Source: Asterias rubens (taxonomy: Eukaryota; Echinodermata; Asteroidea; Forcipulatida; Asteriidae). From it: DNA of 64,000 nt. Made by a program: the position numbers and the translations under genes. A model generated the notes under the pieces. The model had not been told where the DNA came from and ran no database searches. It was given only the letters and a program-made list of their open reading frames with translations. Positions 45,201 to 54,120 of the stretch are shown here, piece after piece (position 1 is the stretch's first letter; each line of letters opens with the position of its first letter). The DNA is taken from positions 11,478,146 through 11,542,145 of the forward strand of contig NC_047076.1 in NCBI RefSeq assembly GCF_902459465.1, written 5' to 3'.

Positions 45201-48200
45201 CTAGTCTTATCTTGACTTAGGACGAGTTACTTGTCCTAACTTAAGACAAGCTATAGGTGTTATATATCTCTTAAGACTAGTCCTAAGTTAGGACTAGTCC
45301 TAACTCTTTGTGAAATCGACCCCTGACCTATTTCAGATATCTGTACATAATGTTTAACAAAAATACTGAAGCAAAGAAAGCATGAACTGTACTTACCCGG
45401 AGAACGCTGAGCTCGGTTGCCTTCTGTGTCGTCTGTAGATGCTGCATATCGACACCACGCTCTACGCATGTATGGCAAAAAATCGCGAGAGATGCTTGCA
45501 TGGCAAAATGATCATCGCGTGAGACGTGGCATGGCAAAATGCGCATCTGGTGACACGCATGTATGGCAAAATGGCAAGATGGCAACACACATAGACCATT
45601 TGTACATGATTTCAATGGTCAATGTTCATGACCTCTACTGAATGGCAAAATAATTTGACACAAAAATGGCGTACGCATGTCAATAAAAACGGTTCTCCCA
45701 ACAAAACCGCACAAAAAATGTCGCACTCAGCGTTCTCCGAGTTCTAGTTCTATGGTACTTACTCAAACCATCAACCTCCTTCTCGTCATCGAATACATGT
45801 GATACTGCGCTACCCGTGAGCATGAGGTTGATCAGACTTTGACTGCAAGAAGAAATGAAATAAGTCAACGTCAAGAGACAACATTTAAGTCAAAATTAAA
45901 ATTAGGACATGATCATTAGGCCTTAAGCAATATGACAAGTCCTAACTTAGGACTAGTCCTAAGAGATATTAAAAACGGCTAGTCCTTAGTTAGGATGACT
46001 TACTCGTCTTAACCCAAGATAAGACGAGTCTTAACTCTTTGTGAAAGGACAAGTCCTAACTTAGGACTAGTCCTAAGAGATATTAAAAACGGCTAGTCCT
46101 TAGTTAGGACGACTTACTCGTCTTAACCCAAGATAAGACGAGTCTTAACTCTTTGTGAAATCCACCCCTTGTCTACCAGCAAATTTTACTACTAGACATA
46201 TGGGCTAGCATTATTCGGTCACTAGTGCTTGTCTATTCACCACTTGGCCTGTGAGTGACCAGAAGAGGGAGCTATTTCCCTCTTTTGGGTCTCCAAACTA
46301 AGCCTATTTGGGGGACAGGCGTGCATTAGTGAACAGCTTATGCCAGTTAAATATGTATATTAGATTTACAGACTCTCAGCATTAGCCATTAACTTATAAA
46401 AGAGGACCTTTGACCTTTGTCATGTATTTATGGAAGATGACCTTTGAACCTACCTTCCGTGTCCATAGATGCCATCAATGAGTGGCTCCGTGGTATCTTC
46501 AACCTCCTGTCTGATTTTATCTAAACCCTGAGGAGAAATGAAGTAAACCTAGCGGTAAATCTGAGAGATTGTCGACTCGGACAACAGATACAATATTTGC
46601 GATCAAGCCAAGTCAGTCGTTTGTATGCAATATCATTCAGGAGAACAGTTAAACAGGGGCGAAATTTTCAAAAACAATTTTTGTCTAAATTTAAATAACG
46701 GATAAACTTAGTATTGAAATTATACACGATGATGTATGTTCAAGATGTAACTCCACCGGGTTTGAAAGTTGAGTTTAACCCCTTTTTCTAAGTTTCATTC
46801 TCTCCCATCTCTTGATGTTTTTCACTTTCACAATGTGGTATCAAGATTGGGTTTTACCCATAGAGTTATATATAAGAACTAGAGGGCGCACTGGTAATGC
46901 TTCTTGCTCAAACGCGAGCGGACCGCAAGGAGACACGCGCGCCATTCTGCACGCGCGTTGAATATGAACAATAGTTGGAGTTTGTGTTTATTGAACGCTG
47001 ACGCGATGCTGTTCTGTCAACTTACAAAATGGCCGCACAAACACACGCTAAGCAATGCCTGTTTGTTCAACTTAGAAAATGGCCGCCTGCGCGCATACGA
47101 GGCGCATATATAGGCCAGTGCGCCCTCTAGTTCATATATATAACTCTATGGTTTTACCAGTATTAAAGCATAGATTATGTTTGATCTTGTGAAATTGAGT
47201 GATTGGAGGGATAAATAACTGTTTGAACTTTATACATGACTGAAAAGAGCAAACAACAAGCTCCGTTTTAAGAGCAAACAACAAGCTCCGTATTGACATG
47301 TCTTTAATACACACTTGTGTAAATTTTTTGTTTTAAAGTTATGACATTTTTTAAAAATGAGTTTTGTCATAATCTGTAAATGACCCTTTAAAGAAAACAT
47401 CAAATATTGTAAGGGAAACAAAGTATGAAAAAAGTAAACGAAAGGGTAGGAAAAAACCTCAGCATATGACAATCCCTTATAGGCCTGATACTTCACGGAG
47501 GCAACCAAGGCGATTGCTTCCATGCCCCCTGGTCAATGCCTTGGTGCCCATGAAATTGACAATAAGGAGGTTTCACACGCGAGCGGATACGCATACGCAC
47601 TAATTTAGCTATCCTTAACCTACTTACGGTAGCAAGATCGACATGATCACTGTCGTCGTCTGCACGTATAGCGGATAGTGAGTAGTGTTTGACGTCATAA
47701 TGATGACGTATCAGTCACACTAAATGTATGCGAAACCTCCCTAATAACCCTATAGACGATGTAACCTCTGACGTCACTCGAAAACCATAACATGATTTCG
47801 AGTGCATACCGCCGGGCAAAACTTTTTGGTTTTGGCAGTCAGCTAAAAAATGTATGCAATCTTACCATGACTACGCGTCTTTTTGCGTGGCGAAACATGA
47901 CGTACATGTATACAATGTTCAGTCAACAGAGGGCGGTTTGAATGTAAACATAGGTCAATCATCTATAGGGAGCCCTTTATCAGGGAGAAAATGCCTTGGT
48001 GCCCTTGCCCTTTCAAAATCGAGGCATACAGGCCTGCCCTTACCTTGGTTAACAGTACAGAATATAGAAACAACAGAAGACCCGAATCGGCAAGGAACAT
48101 TTCGTGCGATGATTCTAAACCTCTGTTGACTTCTTCAATAGAATCAAACGGTTGTAACCTTCAATTGAAACAAGTAAAATGTTATTCAAAGACATTGGAC

Positions 48201-51200
48201 ACTTTCGGTACAGAAAAAAAAATTAAAGTTCACAGACTTACAAATAATTTACAGGGTTTAAAGCCATGATACACTTTCGGCACAGAAAAAAAAAAAAAAA
48301 AAAAGGTCACAGATTTACAAATAACTTACAGGGTCTATAGAAGGTAATGGTGAAAGACTTATCTTGAAATATTATTCCATGAAATGCTTTACTTTTTGAG
48401 AAAACATTAAAACAATATCAATTGGACCTTTACACCAATCTATAATAATCACCGTTTACCAAGCACTTTCCCCGATTTGTGCGAATCAAACCCACAGGCA
48501 AATCATTGGGTGGGATTCGAACCCACTAAATTTGCATTGCTGTCAAAGCAGATGTCTGACCACTAGACCATCGAGCTAGCCCAATGGCCAGAGTCAGTTG
48601 AAATTCTATGTTTTAGCAGCGGGTACTGCACAACGATTTGTTCCAAACTCTCTCACCTCAAATTAGAGTGGAATATTCTATGGTTGTGCAACTCGCCCTG
48701 AGCTGCCTCAACGACATTCTCGATAACAGCCCCCTCTTCCAAGATGGCGTCTTGTTTATCGTTCTTCAAGACCAGGTAGTATCCTCCCCCGCTACTGACC
48801 GTCTGAAGCACTTCTGTCATGGCCGCCAGGAGGAGAGCACGGCACTGATCTCCTGAATGGAGAAAAGGAATTACTGAGCCTTCACTGATGCTTTGCTTTA
48901 GAAAAGAGCAAAGACGCTAAGATGCTTTCTCCTTGGTACTATGTAAAGGGCAACTCCAATAGGGTGCGTTCGATTAGCTTCCCTGTGTCGACCCTGTGGT
49001 GCTTATTCGGGTGAGCCCCTGACAAGAGTTAATCGAACGATCACTCACCTTCTTGTGGTAACATCATGCACCTCCGGCCAGCCCAAAGTCACCCGTTCCA
49101 CAAACAGGGCACTTGAGGCTGACCCTGGTGAGCCCCTGGAATGACGTCAAGGCTATTCAAACATACCGGGGGCAGATCGGTGTTGACAGGGGAAGCTAAT
49201 CGAACACACCCATAAATTGATATCATTATTATAGTGTTAAATGTTTTGTGTGCTAACTTGTGCACAATTAATAAGCAGACCTAACTGAAACTAAAGGTAA
49301 TTTGTATAAAATAAGGTTTCTCATCTGAAAGTGTATACTGGATAGGCCTAATGACTTTGCTTTGTGTCCTGTACAGCTCGGAATGAAAAAGCAAATTCGC
49401 ATTCGCAGGAAGTAAAATGTATGCAGGCATGCAACTGCAACTTCACCAAAAAAGAGGAAATTACAAAAGGTCATTGATATCGTATAGTATTTTTCAATTT
49501 TGAATGGTAAAACTGAGATAAAAAAGAAGAAGAAATCAGCTGATCCCAGGAAAAGTTGCATGCCTGTGTATGAACCGGGCTTTACTGTTCTTTGTTATTG
49601 TTATCTTTCGCCACAGCTGCTCCTGGCTTACCGAAGCTCCCTGTCTCACTTCGCGAAACAACATCTCTCAACAACTTCAACACACTCAAAAACTAAAAAC
49701 ACACTTGTTCACTTAGACTTTCATTGGGTTTCATTCAAGTTAAATTATGTTTATTCTCATTTTCTATTGTATACTGTTTTCATTTTGTGTAGGCGCCGTG
49801 ATCGGTTTTCTGGAGAAGTACGCATTATCAATCCATATTAGTACTACATGTATTTAATAATCTGGGCCCAATTTCATAGAGCTGCTAAGCAAGAATATTT
49901 GCTTAGAATGAGATTTCTTCCCTGATAAAAACAGGATTACCAACCGTTTGTTGCATATTGCTTGTTACTGGTATTCAGCTGATTGTTTGCTTACCCTGAA
50001 AATTACGTAGAAATTTGGTTGGTAATCCTGTTTTTATCATGAAAGACATTTAATGCTAAGCAAATTTTTGTGCTTAGCAGCTCTTTGAAATTGGACTCTG
50101 TTGGAGTGGGAATAACTGTCTTGAAATGAAATTGTGGCTTACCATTGAGGTTTCTCCATTCCACTGGTGGTTCTCCTTGGAATAGAAGAGCCTTTAGGAT
50201 GAACGCTTGTAATGGAGCAATAACAGCACACGGTCCTCCTTCATGCTGTAATAAAGCTGAAGGTTCATGTTCACTGAATGCAAATCCTGCAACACAAAGA
50301 AGAGATCAAGGGCATACAGTATAATAGACATGATAGATGTTTAAAGGGTATGTACTTTTTCCTAACAAAAAACACAGTGTCCACAGATTTACATTAAACT
50401 TACACAGTTTGAAGATTATGATAGTAGAAAGCTTCCCTTGAAATTTTACTTACTGAGGTGCTGTACATGTAGTTTTTGAGAAATGAGTAAAAGTAATAAT
50501 TTTCGTCTCAGTTTTAGCATGTAAAAACGTTTTAACCAGTTATGCTATGGTTTTGGTATAATATCATAACTGGTTAAGGGGATTTTACACGCTAAAATCA
50601 TTTTGGTCTCATGAGACAAAAAATATTTTGTGACTTGTTTTACTCATTTCTCAAAAACTACACAACCTTAGTTAGTAATATTTGAAGGGAAGCTTTCCAC
50701 TATCATTCTCTTAAAACCCTGTTTTGTCAAAGACTAGCCTTCACAGTTGGTGTATCTCAACATTATATGCATAAAATAAATAACCTGTGAAAATTTGAGC
50801 TCAGTCGGTCATCGAACTTGCGAGATAATAATGTAAGAAAAAACACCCTTGTCATACAAAGTTGTGTGCGTTTAGATGGTTGATTTCCAGACCTCAAGTT
50901 CTAAATCTGAGGTCTCAAAATCAAATTCGTGGAAAATTACTTCTTTCTCAAAACTAGGGCACTTCAGTGGGAGCCGTTTCTCACAATGTTTTATACTATC
51001 AACCTCTCCCCATTACTCGTCACCAAGAAAGGTTTTATGCTAATAATTATTTTGATTAATTACCAATAGTGTCCACTGCCTTTAAGGAACATTACAGAAT
51101 TGGTTGTTGCTAACAAAACAGTTGCTAGCAGTGTAAGCGCTTCATTTAATCCACCATATACATTAACTGACAAACCTGTGGAAGTTTGAGATCGATCAGC

Positions 51201-53062
51201 CATCTGGGTCACGAGAAAATGGTAAAAACCAGATTACAAGTTTTGCATTGCATCCATGTCTTTAGAAACGATAATGAATAAAACGCTCACTAAGCGATAA
51301 ATTCAAAACGCAAAATAAGATTATTTATTTCTCATCAAATATGACATTTCAGACAGAAATATTTTAGAGGGATCTTTTCTACTATCATCATCAAGTTTTA
51401 TGTAAATCTGTGATCTTCATGATTTTTGTTTCTTACCAATTCGGTATTATTCCTTTTAAATAGGTCAATGGCTGTAATTTTTTTTCTCACAGAACTCAGG
51501 GAAATTACTGAGTATACAGTGACTAAGACACATCAGTGTACATGTATGGGTCAAACCCTGAAATTTATACATCAAATGGCACTGGACACTATTGGATATT
51601 ACTCAAAATATTTGTTGCCATAAAACTTACTCTTGAAAGCAATGGAGAGTTGTTGATAGTTGAAAACAATGTGAGAAATAGCTCCCTTTGAAGTAGTTGC
51701 TATTTAGAACGTATTTACTTACGTTAACCCTTCTGCCGACAGCTGGAGGGTGACGTTATCGCAACTACCTCTGTAGTAACGTAGTTTTTGAGAAAAAAGT
51801 AATTTCTCACTAAAATATTTGAATTTGATTTCGAGACCTCAGCTGAGGTCTCAAATTCAAGCATCTGAAAGCACACAACTTGTGCCACAAAGGGTATTTT
51901 TCTTCCATTATTCTCTCTCGCAACTTCGACGACCAATTGAGTTCAAATTTTCACAGGTTCGTTATTTTATGCATGTTGAGATAAATGTACACCAAGCCAA
52001 GTGAGAAGACTGGTCTTTGACAATTACAAAAGGTGTCCAGTGCCTTCTGGAAGGTATATATATGTTTTGTAGTCACTCTTAAAAATTTATGGCGCTGCAA
52101 CTTGTCATTCAGTTAGAACTTAGAAGCCTCCAGAAGCCTTCAATAGTATAAAGCAATGTGACAAACTTTTCACTGCGAAGTGCTGTGGTTATTTATTTGT
52201 ATAAAATTCAGTTGTTTTGCTCCAAAATTTGAATCTGAGAAGTGTTACTGTAGTGTCAGTCTCGTTCTCAGATTGTAAGGGAGTATTCTACCTGCATGAA
52301 AATATTCGCTTCGGATTTCTCAAAAGCAGGATTGCCTTTTGAAGTCAAATTTTCACAGATTAGTTTTATTATTGTATGCTTTACTACATTCATGATGATA
52401 GGATTAAAACAATTGAACGGTTAAAAAACAAAGGTCAGTCAGGCCTGCATTTGTACTTATTTAATTAGGCTATACCGATGGTCAGATGGTAATGTCATAA
52501 ATAATAATGTCATGTTATCCATCTGCCTGGTCTGTGACTTGGTGCAAAACAAACAAAACAATGTCAGGAAAATGGTGATATTACTGTCCCAGTCTTCATC
52601 AAGTGCAATCTCACATCCCAAAACAAATCAAAACTTAGCATTTTTATTAGCTAGCTAGCCTACTGTTTTTACTAGTACTACTACACAAAAAGTTACATTT
52701 CTCAAACGAAGACACACACACTGACACCGACAGTGACACAGTGCTAAAAGTGTTAATGATCTTTATAACAAAAAAAATAGCAACAGTAATATTTATAACT
52801 ACAAAACATTTATTAGAGTTACTCTACTTGACTTTTTTACAACAAAGACCGTCAGTGTTTAAAGTGCTGTCGAAAACAGACATCTTTCCGGACGATATAG
52901 ACGTTGCATCCAATTCGGGAAAAACGAAAATCACCCACCTTGACCCCATCTTGCAAATACATCTTCTTTAAGCTCCGGACCCCACGTCATGCAAACTACC
53001 TCGTCTAATAAACTTGATCCTGACGATGTTTCCTGTTGTTCTTGCTTACTTGTGGAAGCCAT
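36109..53062 (-). CDS. MINDY3: Ubiquitin carboxyl-terminal hydrolase MINDY-3 (FAM188A), 12 exons, complete
   Basis: Twelve exons on the - strand (53062-52939, 50286-50143, 48852-48657, 48158-48044, 46527-46454, 45842-45763, 43426-43356, 42802-42722, 41643-41498, 39731-39644, 38158-38084, 36258-36109) join in frame across GT-AG introns to give 447 aa; human MINDY3 is 445 aa. The family cleaves K48-linked polyubiquitin with a Cys-His active site. The nucleophile motif EGGPCAVIAP puts Cys at residue 61, and GSETHLTVLF puts the catalytic His at 288. Other landmarks are LLLFLYSVLLTK, GIYGHG, SLINLMLTG, VGFLTLLENLRYC, a degenerate EF-hand-like segment (DTECSGFITTIM), RLDPDDFGVILL, YHYNGLK and the C-terminal TPIKCCLRTKWPTCEVDW. 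The introns are packed with TTAA-flanked elements, SINEs and hAT-like MITEs, none of which breaks an exon. The gene converges on C1GALT1. Confidence 0.95.
36717..37687. mobile_element. 971-bp TIR element rich in GCGCCA/TGGCGC, in the last MINDY3 intron
   Basis: Ends ATGCTAGGAGTCCACTGG and its inverse, continuing through CCAGCACCAGTTGGTGCC, about 38 bp. The interior is GC-rich for this window and scattered with TGGCGC and GCGCCA. If the ends are read as GGAGTCC, a TA lies on both sides. A TATA-like promoter is inside. No transposase frame. Confidence 0.8.
37186..37192 (+). promoter_or_regulatory. TATAAAA box inside the TIR element
   Basis: CCGCCTATAAAAGCAGGGCG is a textbook core-promoter context; a start around 37216 would be 30 bp downstream. 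The first ATG (37307) opens only 6 codons. Activity is inferred, not shown. Confidence 0.4.
38084..38158 (-). CDS. MINDY3: MINDY3 exon 11
   Basis: 25 whole codons containing EYFTIYHYNGLKRSC, matching the family's SFTVYHYNGLKQSN. Acceptor CTGCAG, donor GTATGT. It is only 75 bp and easily missed by ORF finding. Confidence 0.88.
38228..38622 (+). mobile_element. T1 element
   Basis: TTAAAGGCACTGGACACTAT at left; diverged right end GTGTCCAGGGCCAATGC. The inner hairpin is shorter (GACGTCAGCTGAGGTC). Confidence 0.8.
38812..39189 (-). mobile_element. T1 element, full length
   Basis: TTAA at both ends; the right end GTGTCCAGTGTCTTAA merges into the adjoining SINE-B. Confidence 0.85.
39187..39345 (-). 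mobile_element. tRNA-derived SINE-B, - strand
   Basis: The reverse complement has a box A-like GAGTGGTAAGACA, box B GGGTTCAAATCCCACC, and the end CTTGGGAAAGTACGGAG, then TATACAGTGCTTTAAG. Abuts a TTAA-flanked element. Confidence 0.7.
39644..39731 (-). CDS. MINDY3: MINDY3 exon 10
   Basis: IDFVKQRLDPDDFGVILL and NSFMTEFFPNK match the family's NKLDPEGLGIILLGPFLQEFFPDQ. The frame stays open beyond 39644, but a GTGAGT donor lies exactly where exon 11 continues the family alignment, so the extension is intron. Confidence 0.88.
39789..40164 (+). mobile_element. T1 element
   Basis: TTAAGGCAGTGGACACTATT to GTGAACACTGCCTTTAA. In MINDY3 intron 9, about 57 bp from exon 10. Confidence 0.85.
40170..40600 (-). 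other. LINE-like 3' end and unassigned intron DNA
   Basis: ATAATAATAACGG followed by TATTTATACAGTGCC reads, reversed, like an ATT-tailed retroelement end. The rest has no recognisable frame. Within MINDY3 intron 9. Confidence 0.35.
40626..41050 (+). mobile_element. tRNA-Leu-derived SINE (SINE-A)
   Basis: Head GTGTCGTGGCCGAGCGGTTA with box B GGTTCAAATCC, body with GTTCCTTGCTGTGGCTG and GTAGCACCTTGTAAACC, then a different tail (TGCGCGCCTTGAGTACC, TATATAAGAC). A pseudogene-like pol III head and no functional acceptor stem. Lies in MINDY3 intron 9. Confidence 0.82.
41075..41458 (-). mobile_element. T1 element, full length
   Basis: TTAAGGCAGTGGACAC to GTGTCCACTGTCTTTAA; ends about 40 bp from MINDY3 exon 9. 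Confidence 0.86.
41498..41643 (-). CDS. MINDY3: MINDY3 exon 9 (EF-hand-like)
   Basis: AEETEWEKAHRIFSMYD then TECSGFITTIMLKEVLDAL: an EF-hand-like helix-loop-helix. Loop position 12 is Met instead of the Ca-binding Glu, so calcium binding is doubtful, although the loop has Asp at position 1. Ends with TA of a split Tyr codon at a GTAAGT donor. Confidence 0.9.
41712..41968. mobile_element. 257-bp TIR element related to 1813-2180
   Basis: TAGGAAGAAACTATCAATAA at left and its inverse at right, about 55 bp, with inner GGAAACGTCGAGACC and inverted GGCTCTG blocks. In MINDY3 intron 8. Confidence 0.75.
42153..42450 (-). mobile_element. LINE 3' fragment
   Basis: The - strand encodes HGNNSWGSRSFEVAAGKLWN then GLPYSNIKAI, the L2/CR1 C-terminal signature, with a frameshift before KTHSFFRKH. 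Intronic in MINDY3. Confidence 0.7.
42722..42802 (-). CDS. MINDY3: MINDY3 exon 8 (catalytic histidine)
   Basis: VGSFLKNPRQPIWVLGSETH, then LTVLFTQ. The THLTV histidine is the family's second catalytic residue. 27 whole codons between an AATAG acceptor and a GTAAGC donor. Confidence 0.92.
42928..43285 (+). mobile_element. T1 element, left-truncated
   Basis: Begins in AAGACCAGTATTCTCACTTG and ends GGGTCCAGTGCCTTTAA. Confidence 0.8.
43356..43426 (-). CDS. MINDY3: MINDY3 exon 7
   Basis: MRGITRQTNVGFLTLLENL then RYCE, equal to the family's VGFLTLMEALRYCK. Acceptor TTGCAG, donor GTGAGT, ending in phase 0. Confidence 0.9.
43516..44033. mobile_element. Family T3 element split by a T5 element
   Basis: GGGGTGGATTTCACAAAGAG at left and CTCTTTGTGAAACCCACCCC at right. 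The middle (about 43586-43950) is a different element with ends TAAAGCCATTGGACACTTTC and CCGAAAGTGTATCACAGCTT. Confidence 0.82.
43586..43950 (+). mobile_element. Family T5 element (CATTGGACACTTTCGG ends)
   Basis: Inverted ends GGACACTTTCGGTAAACAG / CTGTTCCGAAAGTGT; related in layout to T1 but distinct in sequence. Confidence 0.72.
44074..44461 (+). mobile_element. T1 element
   Basis: TTAAAGACACTGAACAC to GTGTCCACTGCCTTTGAG; the right TTAA is mutated. Confidence 0.84.
44580..45115 (+). other. AT-rich DNA with LINE-like 3' ends
   Basis: After a G-run, GGCGACTCGTCCGCTGTTGC with a TATATAAGTATATATAG tail, and further on CAGCGCCTCGGATTAGC, look like two decayed retroelement tails. Confidence 0.35.
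45189..45325. mobile_element. Family T3 element
   Basis: AAGAGTCAAGACTAGTC at left and CTAACTCTTTGTGAAATCGA at right with inner GGACTAGTCC blocks. Confidence 0.7.
45763..45842 (-). CDS. MINDY3: MINDY3 exon 6
   Basis: QSLINLMLTGSAVSHVFDD matches the family's QSLINLLLTGHAVSNVWDG. Acceptor TTGCAG, donor GTAAGT, phase 2 to 1. Confidence 0.9.
45934..46169. mobile_element. Family T3 element, 114-bp tandem duplication
   Basis: Two copies (45934 and 46048) differing by about one base, ending TCTTTGTGAAAGG and TCTTTGTGAAATCCACCCC. A recent internal duplication. Confidence 0.8.
46454..46527 (-). CDS. MINDY3: MINDY3 exon 5
   Basis: GLDKIRQEVEDTTEPLIDG and IYGHG correspond to the family's GIENIKNEIEDASEPLID and VYGHG. 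Acceptor CTCAG, donor GTAGGT, phase 0 to 2. Confidence 0.9.
46859..47150. mobile_element. 292-bp hAT-like MITE with perfect 8-bp TSD
   Basis: CATAGAGTTATATATAAGAA then CTAGAGGGCGCACTGG, inverted at the right end. GTTTTACC at 46851-46858 and 47151-47158. An 8-bp duplication is the hAT signature. GC-rich interior, no frame. Confidence 0.9.
47564..47743. mobile_element. 180-bp element with GGAGGTTTC ends
   Basis: Short inverted ends GGAGGTTTCACAC / GCGAAACCTCC with an interior rich in CGTC/GACG. Probable MITE. Confidence 0.5.
47748..47970. mobile_element. 223-bp element with CCCTATAGA ends
   Basis: CCCTATAGACGAT at left and ATCATCTATAGGG at right; probable MITE abutting the previous one. Confidence 0.5.
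48044..48158 (-). CDS. MINDY3: MINDY3 exon 4
   Basis: LQPFDSIEEVNRGL followed by SGLLLFLYSVLLTK, which matches the conserved FGVLLFLYSVLLTK helix of MINDY3. Donor GTAAGG, acceptor TTGAAG. The phases (2 in, 0 out) fit both neighbours. Confidence 0.9.
48186..48450. mobile_element. T5-related fragments
   Basis: GACATTGGACACTTTCGG at 48191 and CCATGATACACTTTCGG at 48264, each followed by an A-run and CACAGA; then the reversed T5 interior. Truncated or rearranged. Confidence 0.55.
48490..48625 (-). mobile_element. SINE-B, - strand, truncated
   Basis: The tRNA-like block GGGATTCGAACCC and CCACTAGACCATCGAGCTA on the + strand is the reverse of SINE-B. It ends about 30 bp from MINDY3 exon 3. Confidence 0.62.
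48657..48852 (-). CDS. MINDY3: MINDY3 exon 3
   Basis: Encodes CRALLLAAMTEVLQTV and GGGYYLVLKND, then a variable acidic loop and the HNHRIFHSN segment that matches the family's FERFHALIQKR position. 64 full codons with two split codons. The donor is GTGAGA. Confidence 0.88.
48961..49212. mobile_element. MITE, GGGTGCGTTCG ends, second copy
   Basis: AGGGTGCGTTCGATTAGCTT and the inverse GGGGAAGCTAATCGAACACA. Same ends as 30214-30366 but a longer, less palindromic interior (about 250 bp). Confidence 0.78.
49590..49860 (+). mobile_element. LINE 3' fragment
   Basis: CCACAGCTGCTCCTGGCTTA region encodes an APGLPKLPVSLRETTSLNNF-like LINE C-terminus, followed by a GTAGGCGCCGTGATCGG tail. Confidence 0.55.
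49863..50100. mobile_element. Fold-back element, GAGCTGCTAAGC ends
   Basis: GGGCCCAATTTCATAGAGCT at left, inverted GCAGCTCTTTGAAATTGG at right; inner AAAAACAGGATTACCAACC is also inverted. Confidence 0.8.
50143..50286 (-). CDS. MINDY3: MINDY3 exon 2 (catalytic cysteine)
   Basis: Contains GFAFSEHEPSALLQ and EGGPCAVIAPLQAFILKALL, the signature of the MINDY nucleophile. The acceptor is TTGCAG and the donor GTAAGC. Phase 1 in, phase 1 out. Confidence 0.93.
50341..50715. mobile_element. Fold-back element P2, right-truncated
   Basis: TTAAAGGGTATGTACTTTTT at left, palindromic centre with CGTTTTAACCAGTTATG, fading at TCTCTTAAAACCCTG where a truncated T1 begins. Confidence 0.75.
50719..51085 (+). mobile_element. 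T1 element, left-truncated
   Basis: Begins TTTTGTCAAAGACTAGCC and ends GTGTCCACTGCCTTTAA. Sandwiched between P2 and T4 elements. Confidence 0.8.
51083..51440. mobile_element. Family T4 element, copy 1
   Basis: TTAAGGAACATTACAGAATTGG, interior AATAAAACGCTCACTAAGCG and CTACTATCATCATCAAG. The same family lies reversed at 59222. Confidence 0.65.
51570..52046 (-). mobile_element. T1 element with a short insertion
   Basis: AATGGCACTGGACACTATTGG to GTGTCCAGTGCCTTCTGG. A palindromic segment of about 76 bp (GTAGTTGC ... GCAACTAC) is inserted near 51694-51770. Confidence 0.75.
52047..52938. other. MINDY3 intron 1, no exon seen
   Basis: AT-rich with ACACAC/GACACC runs near 52710. A 76-codon + strand frame (52741-52971) overlaps exon 1 antisense and is rejected. 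Confidence 0.5.
52939..53062 (-). CDS. MINDY3: MINDY3 exon 1
   Basis: Encodes the first 41 residues and one base, starting MASTSKQEQQE. The ATG has A/T-rich flanks and no upstream in-frame start was needed. EVVCMTWGPEL and FARWGQ correspond to the family's ELVWG and CRWTQG. The donor is GTGGGT. No TATA box is evident upstream. Confidence 0.85.
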
Positions 53063-53330
53063 AATTCCTCTGTGGACAAAGATTCAGTGTACTTTTCGAT
53101 TCACTTTATTTTGACGTTTGTTCCGTTTGCAACAACAAGATGACAGGATCGGATTGTACTGTTGTAGTCTAAAGAGGGCGCCCTTCATATTTAACGGTGG
53201 TACCTAGACTTGCTTTCAAGTCTGAGATCGCGGTTATTTCGTATGCATCAGCCACGAAAAAGCGTCCCTAGTAATATCACTCGCAATCTCATAACTAGAG
53301 ATACGGCTAGTCTTTTTCTTTGTGAAAATC

Positions 53331-53600
53331 ACCCCTGGCAGGACCCAACTTCGTGGAGCTGCTAAGCACGACAATTTGCTTAGCATGAAATCTTTGTCCC
53401 ATAAAAACAGGACCGTACAACCAATTTTCCACGTGCCATTATCAGGATATCAGTTACAAGCAATATGTAACAAAATGGAAGTTTTGGTAATCCTGTTTTA
53501 TCAAAGAAGAAACTCCATGCTAAGCACACATTTCTTTGCTTATAACACACATTTCTGTGTTTATAGTGCTTTATCATCATGTGAATGGTCACTCCTTAGA
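53331..53600. mobile_element. Fold-back element, GAGCTGCTAAGC family, decayed
   Basis: CAACTTCGTGGAGCTGCTAA, CATAAAAACAGGACC and the inverse CTCCATGCTAAGCACAC; about 130 bp upstream of the MINDY3 start. Confidence 0.6.
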
Positions 53601-53737
53601 ATTTGGATGACCATTTTTTACACACCTAAAGAAAGTCACCATCCCATCATCTCAAACGAATGAATACAACTTTATAAAGTAGAACCCCAGAAGCTTCCAT
53701 ATGAGTAATGTATTGCAGCCCAAACTCCCACTACAGC

Positions 53738-54120
53738 TTAGAGACACTGGACACTGGTAATTGTCAAAGACCAGTCTTGCAACTTGGTGTATAACATTAT
53801 GCATAAAATAACAAACCTGGGAAAATTTGAGCTCAAGTGGTCGATGAAGTTTCGAGATAACTATGAAAGTAAAAACACCCTTGCCACAAAAAGTTGTGTG
53901 CTTTGAGACGCTTGATTTTGAGACCTCAAATTCTAAATATTTCGGGGCCCTTAAATCAAATTCATGGAAAATTACTTCTTTCTCGAAAACTACATTACTT
54001 CAGAGGGAGCTTTTTCTCACAATGTTTTATACTATCAACATATCTCCCCCTTACTCTCTACACAAGTAAGGTTTTATGCTAATAGTTATTTTGAGTAATT
54101 ATAGTGTCCACTGCCTTTAA
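53738..54120 (+). mobile_element. T1 element
   Basis: CTTAGAGACACTGGACACTG to ATAGTGTCCACTGCCTTTAA; one arm of the inner hairpin is altered (TTCGGGGCCC). Confidence 0.82.

Noticed and set aside
47230..47523. 97-codon - strand frame in a MINDY3 intron
   Set aside because: No domain, not in phase with neighbouring MINDY3 exons, and not needed for a full-length protein.
48638..48856. + strand frame over MINDY3 exon 3
   Set aside because: Antisense shadow of a confirmed exon.
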